This document shows positions 45,143-57,399 of a stretch of 64,000 nucleotides of DNA, one piece after another; positions within the stretch are counted from its first letter, which is position 1; every line of letters begins with the position of its first letter. The stretch covers positions 50,459,043 to 50,523,042 of the forward strand of contig NC_057926.1 of the NCBI RefSeq assembly GCF_018873765.1, given 5' to 3'. Made by a program: the position numbers and the translations under genes. The notes under the pieces were generated by a model. It made no database searches, was not told where the DNA came from, and saw only the letters and a list, made by a program, of their open reading frames with translations. The DNA is from Telopea speciosissima. Lineage: Eukaryota > Streptophyta > Magnoliopsida > Proteales > Proteaceae.

Positions 45143-48100
45143 TCAAGATGATAGTTTCTCAAACACATAGTGCATGTCGGGCCGAGATTGTGGATTAGTG
45201 GCTAAACATGAGATTGCTAGCTTCATAACAGATAAAAGTTCTTCAACCACGTCCATCGAGGGAGGCAAGGGCTGTTTGTCCAACACATCTCTCAATATTA
45301 TCATTTGTTCTGTTAATGGCAGTACTAAGAATGATGATAATAACGTAGAGATGAGTTCACTTGGATGCCTTCCCATCAGCATTTCTAAAGTTAGTACCCC
45401 AAAGCTATAGACATCACACTTTGGGGTCACCTTCATCGTGTAGGCAAGCTCTGGAAGGCATAAAAATCCAACAAACATTTAGATTCTTAAATTTAAAATA
45501 TAAGAATTCACTATCACATCAATGGTAAGGAATGTATCAACTAATTCAAAATGTATTTTACTGGGAGTAGTAACTCAATTTTGAAGTTTATGATAATGAA
45601 AAAAATGTTCCAAACTTGTAACAAAAATGGCTTGATCAATGAAAATCTGATCAATTATAAAGGTTCACTAAGTAAAATATTAAATAGAAAAAATAAAGAA
45701 TTAGTTATATGTTACTAAAAAATATATATTCCATGCAAGTAGTATCTATAAATATCTTTCTTTATAACTATGGAATGATGAATTTATTACCTGGAGCAAC
45801 ATAACCACACGTCCCTGCCTGAGAAGTCTAGCAGTGCCAAAGTCAGACACAAATGCTTCATATTCTTCATCCAACAAAATATTGTTGCTTGATATGTCAC
45901 GGTGAATGATTGGTGGTGAACAATTGTGGTGCATGTAAGACAAAGCATTCGCCACACCTTTAATAACATTAACCCTTTTTATCCAATCCATTTCTGATGC
46001 AAGCTCACTGTTGTTGAGGATCTTAGCCAAACTTCCTCTCTCAAAATACTCATAAACTAGAAGGGAGTGTAGTGAAAATGAACAAAAACCATATAGTTTC
46101 ACAATGTTTCGATGTCGCAGTTTTGTCAATGCACTAATCTCATTTCTAAATGTTTGTATGTTGGCATTCTCACACTCATCCTGTGATAATTGGTCAAGCT
46201 TTTTGACAGCAACTACTTGATCCGTTGACAGCTTTGCTATGTATACACTTCCATATCCTCCTGTCCCAATGCAATATTTGGCATCAAAATCCTCGGTTGC
46301 TTCAATAATTTCTTGATAGACTATTCTGCCGTTGTAATTCCATATTGAAAATAAATCTGTTCTTTGCTTTGTCTCAATGATTCTTACCCTTTGGTGAATA
46401 ACACGAGCAATACTAACATAAGAAAACAGAAGAAATAGCACACCTAACAATGGAACCAAGACAGCAATCAGGATTTTGTGGTCTGGTTTTTCCTTTTCTC
46501 CTTTCGACAGGGATGATTTGCAAGGTTGCAGACCACTTGCATTGCCACACAGTGCTTTGTTGTTTCTTAAAGATTCTATTGTAGCATTTTGAAAGGCTCT
46601 GTTGTTTGGAATTGGACCCTCAAACTCATTGTAAGATATATCAATGGATGTCAAGCTAGACATTCCATCGAAAGCAGAAGAAATGGTACCAGAGAGTTGA
46701 TTGTGGGAGAGATTTAACTTTTCCAAGAACCCTAAAATTTTAAACTGTGACTGTATCTCTCCAATGAGCCTATTTCGACTAAGATCCAACAGAAGTTGAA
46801 GGTGAACCAGATTGCCAATTTGAAATGGAATGCTTCCATTGAATTTGTTGTTGCTTAAATCCAGATATAACAAGTTGGAGCAGTTCCCTATTTCTTTTGG
46901 TATTTGTCCACTCAAACTGTTTGTTGACAAATCAAGATTTGTTAGGCTGTATAGCCTTCCAACTTCTAATGGTAATCTGCCAGAAAGTTGGTTGCTACTT
47001 AGATTGAGATTTAGCAAACTTGTCAACCCAACAAACTCCTTTGGAATTTCTCCCACCAGGTAATTTGAAGAAAGGTCAAGAAAATGCAGTTGAGTTAACA
47101 TCCCAAGCTCTGGAGGTATCTTACCAGTAATATTATTCCCAGCGATCCGTAAAGCTTGCAGATTTTGGCATTGGCCCCAGGTTGATGATAGTTCACCATG
47201 AAATTGATTATTGCTCAAATCAATATAAGTCAGATTCTCATAAACCCCGAAGTCTTCTGATAAGTTTGCAGCAAGTTGGTTATTTTCAAGTCGAACTCTA
47301 ACAAAGCCTGTGCAGTTTTTGAAGCCCTTTGGGATAAGACCTGTGAAATGGTTGTTAAATGCAGTGAAGTTTTCAAGTGATCCACTCATGCATAGCCCTT
47401 GTGGTAGACTATCTGAGAAATGGTTATCTGCCAATTGTAAGCTAACCAATTCTGTAAGATTTCCTATTCCTTCAGGGATTGATCCAGAAAGTTGATTTTC
47501 CAGCAGGTTCAATTTGGTGAGCTGCTGTAGGTTTCCCAAAGTGGAAGGGATGAATCCAGTTAGCTGATTGAAAGGCATATCTATGACAGTCAGACTTGTC
47601 AAATTACCTATTTCTAGGGGAATACTACCAGATAATTGATTCTGAAAGAGGCGTAAAATGGTTAGGTTTCTCAAATTACCCAAAGAGGCAGGGATTGAAC
47701 CATTGAGATTGTTCAGAGGTAAGTATAGAGCAGTAAGTGATTTCAAATTTCCTATTTCTTCGGGGATCGATCCGACTAGAGTATTATTTTCCAGGCTTAA
47801 CATCCTGAGCTGTGTCAAATTTCCTATTTCCTGGGGAATGTGACCTGAAAGTTGATTTTGGTATAAGTATAGAAAGTACAGATCTCTCAACTTACCTATA
47901 GATGTAGGGATTGGACCAACAAGATTGTTTTCATACAGAGAGAGCTCCTGTAGATTGCTTAAATTCCCTAGAGATTCAGGTATGAAACCAGAGAGGTTAT
48001 TGGAGTACATGGTCAGAGTAGTAAGGTCTTTCAATCTTCCCATTCTGTAAGGTATGGATCCACTGAAATGATTCTGATCAAGATACAAGATACTAAGACT

Positions 48101-48580
48101 GGTAAGTAAGCAGATATCAGATGGAATTAATCCAGAGAGCTGATTCATAGACAGATCAAAGTAGTTGATAACAGAAAGGTTAGCAATGTTGGATGGAACA
48201 GTGCCAAGAAATGAATTATTAAATAGATCCAGGTGTGTAAGAGCAGGAAATGAGGGAAAGGGGAAGTTCTCCACTACACCTTGCAAGCCCATACTTGGTA
48301 AGCTAATTTCAGTGACGATTCCCCTTTGATTGCAAGTAATTCCAATCCAACTCATGCACAGGTCAGATCGCAGAGACGAATTGGTGGCATTAGAATCAAG
48401 TAGTGTCCATGAATGGAGAACAGATTGGCTTTGGTTGTTGATACTACCCTTCCATTTGAGGAGAGCATCAGCTTGGTCTATAGCAACAATACTAGTGCCG
48501 GTGTTGAGCAAAGTGATGAATACGAAGGATAGGAGATTGAAGGAGAGGGATTCCAGAACAGTTCGGTTGCAGAAAGCCAT
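45143..48580 (-). CDS. MIK2-like LRR receptor kinase, frame-broken in the kinase
   Basis: Exon 1 (45791-48580) opens [14 protein letters not shown], a signal peptide, then an LRR N-cap ([11 protein letters not shown]), about 22 LRRs (residues about 105-660), a juxtamembrane Cys motif and a membrane helix ([18 protein letters not shown], about 697-722). The kinase follows: GTGGYGSVY near 772, [17 protein letters not shown] near 893 and SDFGTARLL. Exon 2 (45143-45450) gives [20 protein letters not shown] and a normal C-lobe end. This two-exon plan with the intron after the APE codon is typical of the MIK2-like LRR-XII-type group, plasma-membrane receptors for extracellular peptides. Just after TARLL the activation loop is missing, and the [10 protein letters not shown] reading lies in another frame. 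As written, translation ends soon after DFG, without a C-lobe. Either a pseudogene, a kinase-damaged receptor or an assembly error. Confidence 0.88.
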
Positions 48581-48966
48581 GTTTGTTGTTGCCTTCAGTG
48601 ATTGAAGAGCAATGGGAGCTTTATAATACCAAAATGGTATCCTCAACCTTCGGTGGTGTACATTTAAAGTTAGGAGTTTTTCATTAAAAAAAAAAAGAAA
48701 AAGAAAAAAAGAAAAAGACTGACACAGCCCAGCACAAAAAGATTGGTACGCATCTTGGAAAGGTAGAAAAGGACTAGGGGTGTGCCAGTCTTTTCCCATT
48801 GAATTCTGTCTGGGCACAGATACATGCCCAGGCATAGCACCGGTTAGCATTCTTTCTCCAAAAAATAAGAACATAAAACAAAAATTTTCAACTCAAAAGC
48901 TCCCATTACTTGCTCTTTCCTAGTGGTTGTCCGTGAACACTTATTCCACAAAGGGAGGCGTGGATG

Positions 48967-49526
48967 GTTCTTGTTAGGGGTGCAAGTTTGGCCCTGTCGG
49001 CCCGAACCCGCCCTGAGCCCGAACAGGGTTTGGGCTGAAATATTTGGTCCTGAGGGCGGGTCAGGGTTGAAAATTTCTGGCCCTGAGTTAGGGTCGGGTT
49101 GGGTTAGGATTGAGGTCTTGAGCTAAGCTTGGCCCGGCCCGGCCCGACCCTGATTTAAGTTATACTATAAAATATATATTGATATAATTTATACATTATA
49201 GACTTTAAATTTCACCCACATTTTTATATATAATATATTATATATGAAGGCAATAAGTGTTATATATAATTTATTATATTGTTATTTTATGTAAAATTAA
49301 TAAGTTCTTCCCAGTCCATTCCAACCCATTCATTTCTTTCCCCCTCCCCATGATCAGGGCCAATCAGGGTCGGCCCGGCCCAACCCTGAGGGCGGGTCAG
49401 AGTTGGATTTTTCTGGCCCTGAGTCAGGGTCGGGTCGGGCCTGGGCCCAGCTAAAGGGACTTAGGGTTGGGCTAGGGTTCTATAAAGCCCGGCCCAACCC
49501 GACCCTGTTGCAGACCTAGTTCTTGT
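48967..49526. mobile_element. Non-autonomous hAT-type element with 8-bp target duplication
   Basis: The element 48975-49518 has inverted ends, TAGGGGTGCAA and TTGCAGACCTA, and is flanked by the 8-bp direct repeat GTTCTTGT at 48967-48974 and 49519-49526. The interior has repeated GGCCCGGCCC and GAGGGCGGGTCAG words at both sides and an AT-rich centre. An 8-bp duplication is the hAT signature. It lies about 390 bp upstream of the receptor-kinase start. Confidence 0.9.
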
Positions 49527-50803
49527 TCTTTGACAATCACTAAAAACACACTTACTTCCACATCCTGTTTGTTCCAAGTCTTCACCTGTTTCTTTAGACT
49601 AAATTTTGTTCCAAATCTTCTCCAGTTTCTTTATACTAAATTTTGTTCACACTTACGTTGTTTTGCAATTCTTTTTCTTATCCCATTGATTTAGGAAATT
49701 GCACTATCCTTGACGTTTTTGCTCCTATCCCTTTACCTATTCTATAGCGCCATGTTGGGCTACTCAGTGAGATGTTTTTGATGGGATAGTAAAAAATCTT
49801 GGGTTACTGCCAATAGGCAGAGAGAGCAAGGAATGTTTGAGAAAATTACGAGATTGCTCAAAAACAGGTTTTCATTTATGAAATTAGCCATACAAACTTT
49901 TGATTAACTAAAGGGAAGTAGTTCTCTATTCGGGAGTGTGGCCTACACCAGCACTCCTATGTGTCTATCTCTCTCCTCCTCAAAATAAAGGGGTAGAGAT
50001 GTCTTTTTACATGGGGAGGAGAGCGCCAGCACTTTCGGACAGAAAACTTTTTCCCTAAATTACCAAAAAGAAAGATAGGTATTACAGAACGGGGAAAAAG
50101 ATGATATCTAATCGTGTGGCCCCTACACCTAAGCACATGTGAGCATGAAATGATCACCCTGTCCTCATGGATAGGTGGAAATCTCGCCACTCGTGATGCT
50201 TGAACATGCTCCCATTGGCCCTTGTGTTGGTGTTGGCAAGGGACCAGTTATTACTTTTTTGCCCTTACAAAATTATCGAAGGTGGTGTCCTCTCACCCAC
50301 TCCTTTACATTTTTGCTCCTAAATGTCTATCTATTCGGTCCAATCACCACTCCAAGCTAAGTATGAAATCTTTACCTAGACGAGAATCTCTCTTTTTTCT
50401 GTTTTAGGGTCAAAAGTCGAGGTCATTCAAGACCATTATTTCCAAAGACTATCTGGATTATTTTTTATTTGTTTTGTTGAATAATTTTCTAGTGAGCGTT
50501 CATTACACTTATTTTAAAGGAATCAAACTCAAAGTCTCCCATTACTTGCTCTTTCCTAATGGTTGTCTGTTAACACTTATTTCCACTAAAGGAGGCGTGG
50601 AAACACACTTAATTCCACATCCTGTTTGTTCCAAGTGTTCACCTGTTTATTTATGCTAAATTTTGTTCCAAAGTCATTTCCAATTTCTTGTGCTAGATTG
50701 AGGAAAATTATACAAGATAAAATATATATATATATATATACCATAGATGTCGGAAATTACACTTTCCTTGACGATTTCACTCCTAAATCCCTTTACCTAA
50801 GGG
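49527..50803. other. Intergenic stretch with partial internal duplication, no gene
   Basis: The words CCCATTACTTGCTCTTTCCTA, TTCCACATCCTGTTTGTTCC and CACTTATTYCACWAAAGGRGG near 48.9-49.6 kb recur at 50.54-50.68 kb. So the flank of the hAT element is related to a second copy lacking the element. No coding frame. An (AT)n run lies near 50721-50740. Confidence 0.55.
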
Positions 50804-51298
50804 TGTCAACGAGTAACCACTAATCAAATATCAAATCCAGATTTTGATCGAATAATCTGAATTGATTCAAACCGAATTTAATATGGTTAAGTCCTAGATC
50901 TGAAAATGTCTTTTTAATTCGATACACATGATCCGTAATCCCTTATTAATATCGTATCAGTATTGGCTCCAGCTATTCCGATACTTAGAACCATGACAAT
51001 GGTTGCCGTTCGGGGGATAAATGAATAGCCGAAATCCGTTTCCATATCTGTGTCTGTATCCGTTTAGCACTATCCGAATCCGTTCGAAAGCTAAACGGAT
51101 ACGGATGCGGATGCGGATACGGATAGGCTATAGCTATCCGAAATGCTATATTTACATGTAAACGGATAAAATATTCGATCCGTATTCGTGTCTGCATCCG
51201 TTTAGCATTATCCGAATCCCTCCGAAAGCTAATCGGATGCAGATGCGGATGCGGATATAGCACTATCCAAGCCGAATCTGATCCGTTTACATCCCTAG
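50804..51298. repeat. Repeat rich in CGGATACGGATGCGGAT words
   Basis: It begins near TAAGGGTGTCAACGAG and ends CCGTTTACATCCCTA, which are roughly inverted hAT-like ends. The interior carries inverted GGATGCGGAT and ATCCGAATCC blocks in both orientations. No target duplication was established. Confidence 0.5.
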
Positions 51299-51401
51299 TT
51301 ACTGTTGCCTAGGCGCCTCCTATTGAGGAAAAAAAAAAGGGATCAAGTGGGCCCATTGTTGATTTGGAGGGATATCCCAAACCTTTCTTAGCTTTCCTTG
51401 C

Positions 51402-51747
51402 GGCTCCGTTTGGTTGCAAGGGGAATTAAAGGGAAGGGAAGTGAAATTTTCATACTTAAGAAAAGAACTTTTTTAATCATTACCTCATGTGACACCATGT
51501 GACAATATATCTAATTCCAAATCATTCCATATTTGGTTATTAAATTTCACTTTACTTTGCATCCATTTTCTTTTGGTTTAAAATGTAAAATAAATATTAC
51601 ATGTAAAATGTATCTTTACTAAATATGGTAAGAAATTTAAGTAGTCTATACAATCATATGGGGTAATGATTAAATTTTTTTTTTTTTTTTAGGTTTGAAA
51701 AATTTCCCAATCCTTTTGTTTAATTCCCCTTGCAATCAAACGGAGCC
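51402..51747. mobile_element. TIR MITE, about 346 bp
   Basis: Left end GGCTCCGTTTGGTTGCAAGG and right end CCTTGCAATCAAACGGAGCC are inverted copies about 28 bp long with one difference; the interior is AT-rich with a poly-T run. GGCTCCGTTTGG ends are common in plant MITEs. The target duplication is unclear. Confidence 0.85.
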
Positions 51748-52691
51748 GCGGAAATTCTTTGGACAGTGATGAGAGAACCCCAAAAGAGAGTTGTCATTTG
51801 TTCTCCCATTTTATTCTTCTTCGTACTCGGAAAAATAAATAAAAACTTTCCAGAAAGTGTCTTCAGATCAACGAAACTTTCAGGCAAAGCCCATATGGTG
51901 GATTTGGTTTAGAAATTAAGCATAAACCATGGATGATCGATCTTACATCACAAAGACCATTCCTTCTAAATTCATTGCAAGAAGCACCAAAATACAATTG
52001 AAGTCAGAAAGACGAAATAGCTAGAACTGTAACTAAGATGGAGGATTAGAAGACTTCAAACACATAATAAAGCACAATAAAAGGGACAAAAATAAAAAGA
52101 ATTACGTACATGCCAAAGAACATAGTTTTAATTCCTTTTATATTTTCGAATATGAACCAATTTAATTACGATTTGGGGAAGATGAGGGTAATTTGGTCAC
52201 TTTACTCCTTAATTTTGATTGATTTTTATCATAAGGGTATTTTGGTCATTAGATTTCTTGAAATTAACCTCTAACGTCCCAGATTAACGGACTGGACCAA
52301 AATGTCACTGTTTTGAAAGTAGAAGAAGTTTGCAATTTGAAAAATTATAAAGGTGTATTTGGACAAATGAGCATTTTCTGGGTGGCATTTGTAAAAAACA
52401 CTAAAAAAAAATTCAAACAGAGTAATATCATAATAAAGAAAATCTCCATGAAAGCTCATGGACGGAGGACGGTGAAGCAGATGAATTTCTTCCCTCTATT
52501 TTCGAAGGAGCAGGATGAAAGTATCAGAAATTTATTAATAAACTCAAAGCTTTAACATCACAAATAGGAACAAAAACTAATAAGCATCTCTTCTTCTCTC
52601 TCTCTTTCTTTATTTATTTTTTAGGAACTAGAGACCGAATAGATCTATTACAGAAACTTTCCATTTTGATGATACATAAGATTAAGGATTT
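51748..52691. other. Intergenic stretch; 3' flank of the first small secreted protein gene
   Basis: No coding frame. 52440-52570 (AAAGCTCATGGACG, then AATTTATTAATAAACTCAAA) is shared with the 3' flank of the third paralogue at about 62345 and with 54.9-55.0 kb, so the duplication unit extended beyond the coding region. Confidence 0.5.
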
Positions 52692-52705
52692 ACCATCAGA
52701 GAGAG

Positions 52706-52757
<52 letters not shown>

Positions 52758-52773
52758 TGTGTGTGTGTGTGTG
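52692..52773. repeat. (GA)n(GT)n microsatellite touching a stop codon
   Basis: A long GA run followed by a GT run ends at 52773; the TAA stop of the minus-strand small-protein gene occupies 52774-52776. The repeat is therefore the very start of that gene's 3' UTR. Confidence 0.95.
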
Positions 52774-53031
52774 TTAAGGTCGAAAACCTTGCCCGTGACC
52801 CCCTTCCGTTGTTGGCGGCTTCCCTGAATTTAGCTTCTGAGAAACCGAAAACTCTGGTAGAGCTCTGGTATACTCCAGTTTGACAAAATTGAAGTCTGAT
52901 TTGGTGGTGGGAGTGGTGAAATAATCTCGAAATCCACTGCAGGGTCTAGCCGATGAAGCAGGAGAAGATGCAAGACAGATTGATAAGACAATCAAAGTGA
53001 TAAAACAAAATTGATTATTCAGAGTAGCCAT
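52774..53031 (-). CDS. Small secreted protein, paralogue A (85 aa)
   Basis: Single exon. The start at 53031 (MATLNNQFCF) is chosen because it aligns with both paralogues; an in-frame upstream Met (53094) overlaps the TATA box. Residues 1-28 are a clear signal peptide (FITLIVLSICLASSPASSA). The mature part shares SARPCSGFRDYF, TKSDFNFVKLEYT and the EFSVSQKL block with copies B and C. It then ends GKPPTTEGGHGQGFRP, lacking their PGSGPGRG motif. The layout (signal peptide, variable linker, short C-terminal Gly/Pro/Ser tail) is that of a peptide-hormone precursor. I do not recognise the family. The C-terminal Gly/His stretch is faintly CEP/PIP-like. It lies 4 kb upstream of the receptor-kinase gene on the same strand. 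Confidence 0.75.
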   Translation of the reverse strand: MATLNNQFCFITLIVLSICLASSPASSARPCSGFRDYFTTPTTKSDFNFVKLEYTRALPEFSVSQKLNSGKPPTTEGGHGQGFRP

Positions 53032-53092
53032 TATTACTTGGGTAGGAACGATCTTACAGGGTGAGATAGAAGCCACAGACCAGAAGCCGGTC

Positions 53093-53099
53093 ATTTATA
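53093..53099 (-). promoter_or_regulatory. TATA box of paralogue A
   Basis: TATAAAT on the minus strand, about 62 bp before the ATG. The homologous place in paralogue B reads TCTAAAT (59841-59847), inside a conserved CTNTAAATGRCC context, so B's box is weakened. Confidence 0.65.
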
Positions 53100-53778
53100 G
53101 ATTGCTAAGAAGTCTCTGAATCTGTTAAGTCTCATTACATAACTAAGAAGGAGATGGGCATCTAGATTCCATATTCAAAGTTCAAAGTGAGGACTCAGTC
53201 AGGGTCACACTGTGAGGAATGAGGCTTAATATAAAGAATGGTTTCTTACAAAACAACAGGCAGGTCAATAAATGTTATCAAAGAAATTAAGACAACAAAA
53301 AAAACACTAGGCTTTGACATTCCTTAGGACCGAGTTTTCCTCTGCCTACTATCCCATTCATCGCATGGTGGGAGGTCATTTTGGAAATATAGGATTGTGA
53401 ATCCTAGGATGGTGGGTGAATCGTTCTCTATGAGTGGAGGGAAACTTAGTCCTTTCTCAAAATCCAATTAATCTCTACCAGCACATGAATGATGATCCAA
53501 CAAAAGCTTAAGGGATAAAGTTTTCTACACTGGGGGCATAGGATGCGCCGGACACATGGGGGTGGGAGACTGGCTCGCCCCCCTAAATGCCCAAAATCGT
53601 GCCATTGTCCCGCTCCATGTGTCTGGGCACAGCCTGCAACTAGATGCTCTCCCGAATAGAAAACGTGCGCCCAAAGCTTGGGAAGTCTTGCTTATGTTAA
53701 AGACTCACAACACAACCCCCCCCCCCCCCCCCCCCCCAACCTTATGTTAAAGACTCAACAACTGCCCCACTCATAAGC
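53100..53778. other. Upstream flank of paralogue A; no gene seen
   Basis: Contains a C-run at about 53717-53738. The region 53540-53640 has GC-rich words (GCGCCGGACACATGGG, CCATGTGTCTGGGCAC) that pair loosely and look like an eroded MITE. Confidence 0.45.
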
Positions 53779-54158
53779 TTGGGGTGTCAAAACGTAGCCC
53801 AAACCGAATCAGATTGACCGAAATCGATATGAGTTTTTCGATGATGTTTCGTAAGGGAGTTTGTGACATCGAAATCAAACTGGATACACACTATAACCGA
53901 CAAGAGACCGACATAAATAAAAAATCAGATCGAAACCGATAAGACACCGTCATAAATAAAAATCCGACTGAAACCGATATAACCCGATAAAAAACCGATG
54001 CTAGCCCAAAATAAATAAAAACGCACATTTTTCTGTACTTTTTGAGTATATTTACTCAGTAAACCAAAACGAAACCAATGAACCCTTATTGGATCATGTT
54101 TTGGACTCACTAATTCTCACACCAAAACCAGTCCAAACTAACTGATTGACATCCCTAC
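53779..54158. repeat. hAT-like degenerate repeat (ACCGATAAAAAACC words)
   Basis: Starts GGGGTGTCAAAACG and ends TTGACATCCCTA, which are roughly inverted. The interior repeats GAAACCGATA-like words. No target duplication was found. Confidence 0.4.
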
Positions 54159-54889
54159 ATGGGGGAAAGTGGGTTTTTCTTATACTAGGGTTAAGGAAAG
54201 ATGTCTCCTTAATATTTATGTAGATCTGCCGGCAGGTTAAATGGTATTAAAGTTTTAATAACAATAAACCCTCAGGTTCCTTACTCACATGTCCAAGTTC
54301 ATATCAATATAAATTTATCACTTGGCAAAACAAAGAATTAAAAAATCCAAGACTACAAAAAAAGATTCTCTAGATAACTAACTATATGATTTGCAACATC
54401 ATTCTTCTTCCGTGGCAAAACTAGGTGTCTACATCTATATGTCCACAACATCGTAGTTTCAGAAATCGATTGGCCATTTTTTCTCTTCTTTTAATCAATA
54501 AAATATCAGATAACCAATGAAACTTACCTCGGTTGTAGCAAGATGTACAAATCTTTTGATTTGTGAAAATATTTTCTTCTTTCTATTTCAATTTCTAAGG
54601 TTCTAGCCAATTCGAAATCAAATTATTTTGGTCGGGATGAATTGCCGAGTCCTAACATGAGATATCATGTGGCATGGATTTAGGAATTTGTATAGAATAT
54701 GGTATTGGTCTCTATCGATACCTATCCAGATTGGCATGTATCGAACTGATCTACCATTTTATCCTTGATCTGTATTAATCCACCGATACGGGATCAACCA
54801 CAAATCGAATAATCTTATACCGACTGAGCTAAGGTTACATTCAAATGTACATATAACGGTTACTAAAGATATAGAAAACAAAAACCATT

Positions 54890-55022
54890 ACTGTTTTTTT
54901 TATTTTTTTTGGAGTACAGGACGGAATATCTTACAAAGGAAAATCCATGTGAAAGCGTAGCTATGGGCCGTGTAGTAGGGGGATGATGGATTACAAGGAA
55001 TTTATTAATAAACTCAAAACTA
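54890..55022 (-). pseudogene. Relic of the small-secreted-protein 3' flank (coding part absent)
   Basis: AAAATCCATGTGAAAGC and GGAATTTATTAATAAACTCA match, in order, the flank downstream of paralogue A (AATCTCCATGAAAGC, GAAATTTATTAATAAACTCA) and of paralogue C. No signal-peptide-like frame is left nearby. It is read as a broken fourth duplication unit. Confidence 0.45.
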
Positions 55023-57399
55023 AAGATGTCAACGAATCCGTATTTGATCCACATTTATATTCGTTAGGTGAATCTGAATCCGTCTGAAAATTAATCGGAT
55101 ACGAATATGATAATTTTCTATTCAATAATAAAATGTTTGAAATATATCATTGTGTCCGTCTATCCGATTAAGTTATTTTATTGGATTTTGTTTTCTTATT
55201 TTTATAATTTTATAAGTTAAGATAATGTGATTTTTTTTTTAGATTTTCTATTGGTTTATTATATATATTGCTGTTTTATACACTATGATACATGGAATCA
55301 CATATTTATTAAAATAAAAACAAGATAAAATCAAAAGTAAAAAACTTAAGAAAATCAAAGACTAACCATCATCAACAAAACGTTAAAGATGTCAAAGGAT
55401 AGTCGAAACTTCGTATTCGATCTGCATTCATATCCATTTAGGAAAATCCGTATTAAAAAAAGCACTATCTTGAAACTATCCGAATCTGTCCGAATATTCG
55501 AATATGATACAAATAAGAACAAATAAAAAGCAAGAGAGCCATTACACAAAACTACGATTGAGCTTTCCTTTACTGATGAGAGATTGCTTTGAGGATAAGC
55601 CCATGTTTGAAGAGCACTAATCAGTCTCTGAACAACTATAGGAAGTAAGCATAGTTGTTTTTTTTTTTTTCTTCTGTTGGATCTGAATCCTCTACTTCCG
55701 CCTTATCCTCGATCGGGCAAGGCGTTCGGATAGGGGAAGCGCTATTTTCGCCGCCCTACTGTATCTGGAGCGCACATAACAGTACGAGCAAGCGAAAATA
55801 GAGGATCTCAATTCTTAGGATTTACAACTTACGAGTAGATGGGATGTGAGAGAACCAAATCAAGGTTGAGAGAGACTCCAAAGGCATGGCCGTTTGGAGC
55901 AAAATGCAAAGATTGAAAGAATCAATCACGGGTATAATCCCAAGAACATAAAGAATACAGAAATTTTGAGGGATTGATCATACGAATATGGTCTCAAGTT
56001 TCAAGGAGGGAAAGGATCAAAATAGAAACACAGGGATATGCATTGTGTGATTGATTCTTTCATAATCTTTGCATCTCTTATGTTTAGGCTAAAATGATTC
56101 CAGCCTAAACAGTAGATAAAGCTCATGAGGGAATATCCCCAATGGATCGCATCCACTACCATCATAACCAGAAGAAAAAAAAATCTTACTGATCATCTTC
56201 AGTTTTTTATTTTATCCTACTTGGTGAAGTGCGCTTAGAAGGCTTCAATTGTCAACTAGAATTGTTATACCTCGCTTTGCGAAGTGAATTTCAATTTCAA
56301 AGCAATGCTAGCTACTGGGAAATTTCCAAACACGTATCATGCCGAGAATGAATGAGAGAAGTAAATAGGAATTGCCCCCTTAGAGGGCAACACCCAACCA
56401 GGCAAGAACCACCTCTAGTGATGTGGAGAGTCAGTCCACTCACTTCATTAAGTGGAAAGAAAGAGAATAAATGGGCCACTACCTAATTTATATTGCTAGC
56501 GACAAATCATTCATCTTCAGTAGTTTCACAGTCACTTTATTTTCTTCCGTTACACCCAGCTGCATCCAAAGGTGGAATCACTAGATCTAATTGATAATTT
56601 GACAAAGAGTAATGTTTGATGTTTCTACTGACCCACATATGTATATTTTCTTTTGGCTAGAGAAAGATAAATTAATAAGGCATGTTGGATGTTTTCAAGA
56701 TTAAAATCCTCCCAAATTTGTTTGATCGCTGAGTGCGATGCAATTCGGGATTGAGAAGTCGCTACTAAAAACTAAAATTCAATAATAAAATAAATACATG
56801 GCAATAATTATCGAAAATAATTAAATACATTATAATGGTGTGGTGCATAAAACCGTCACAATTCATTAATTAGGCACAACACAATTAGTGGCGGATTATC
56901 AATGAGGAAATAATTGCAATAATTATCGAATTTTGACTAACGAGAAAACAGTTTGAGTGACTGTCACAGTCTCACAGAGAAAGAATAATTCGAGGAGGAA
57001 AAGTCTATAGAAGAAGAAAAAAACACCATTCCACGCCTAAATGGATGGAAATAATGGTGGTCCAAATGACAATCATTAGGAAAGAATTAACAATTATTTA
57101 GTGGGAAGAACAATTATTTAGTGGGAATAACAAGGAATTTGATCCCTTGAAAACTAAAGTGTGCATTCTCAAAAAATTGTCACCGATGAGCAAGAACACG
57201 GAACCGCATCTCTCTCTCTCTCTCTTAGATTAAAGAAAGGCGTTCCAGGGCTACCAACGTGGAATCCTATTTCACAGGAGGACTGGATTCCATATGAGTA
57301 ATCTGGAGGACCTTGAACGGTACCTGTACAGGGACACGATCGATCCATTGTATTCTAATTATTTGTCCCTAGGCAAACAAAGTTGAATTTTTTCCCGGT
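55023..57399. other. Long gene-poor stretch
   Basis: 55025-55110 and 55385-55500 carry AATCCGTATTTGAT/AATCTGAATCCG words like the 51-kb repeat. 55730-55800 holds a GC-richer segment (GGGGAAGCGCTATTTTCGCC) with loose mirror words (GCGAAAATAG). No gene was recognised. Confidence 0.4.

Noticed and set aside
46830-48605. Several plus-strand frames of 60-90 aa opposite the LRR region
   Set aside because: Mirror readings of the regular LRR codon pattern.
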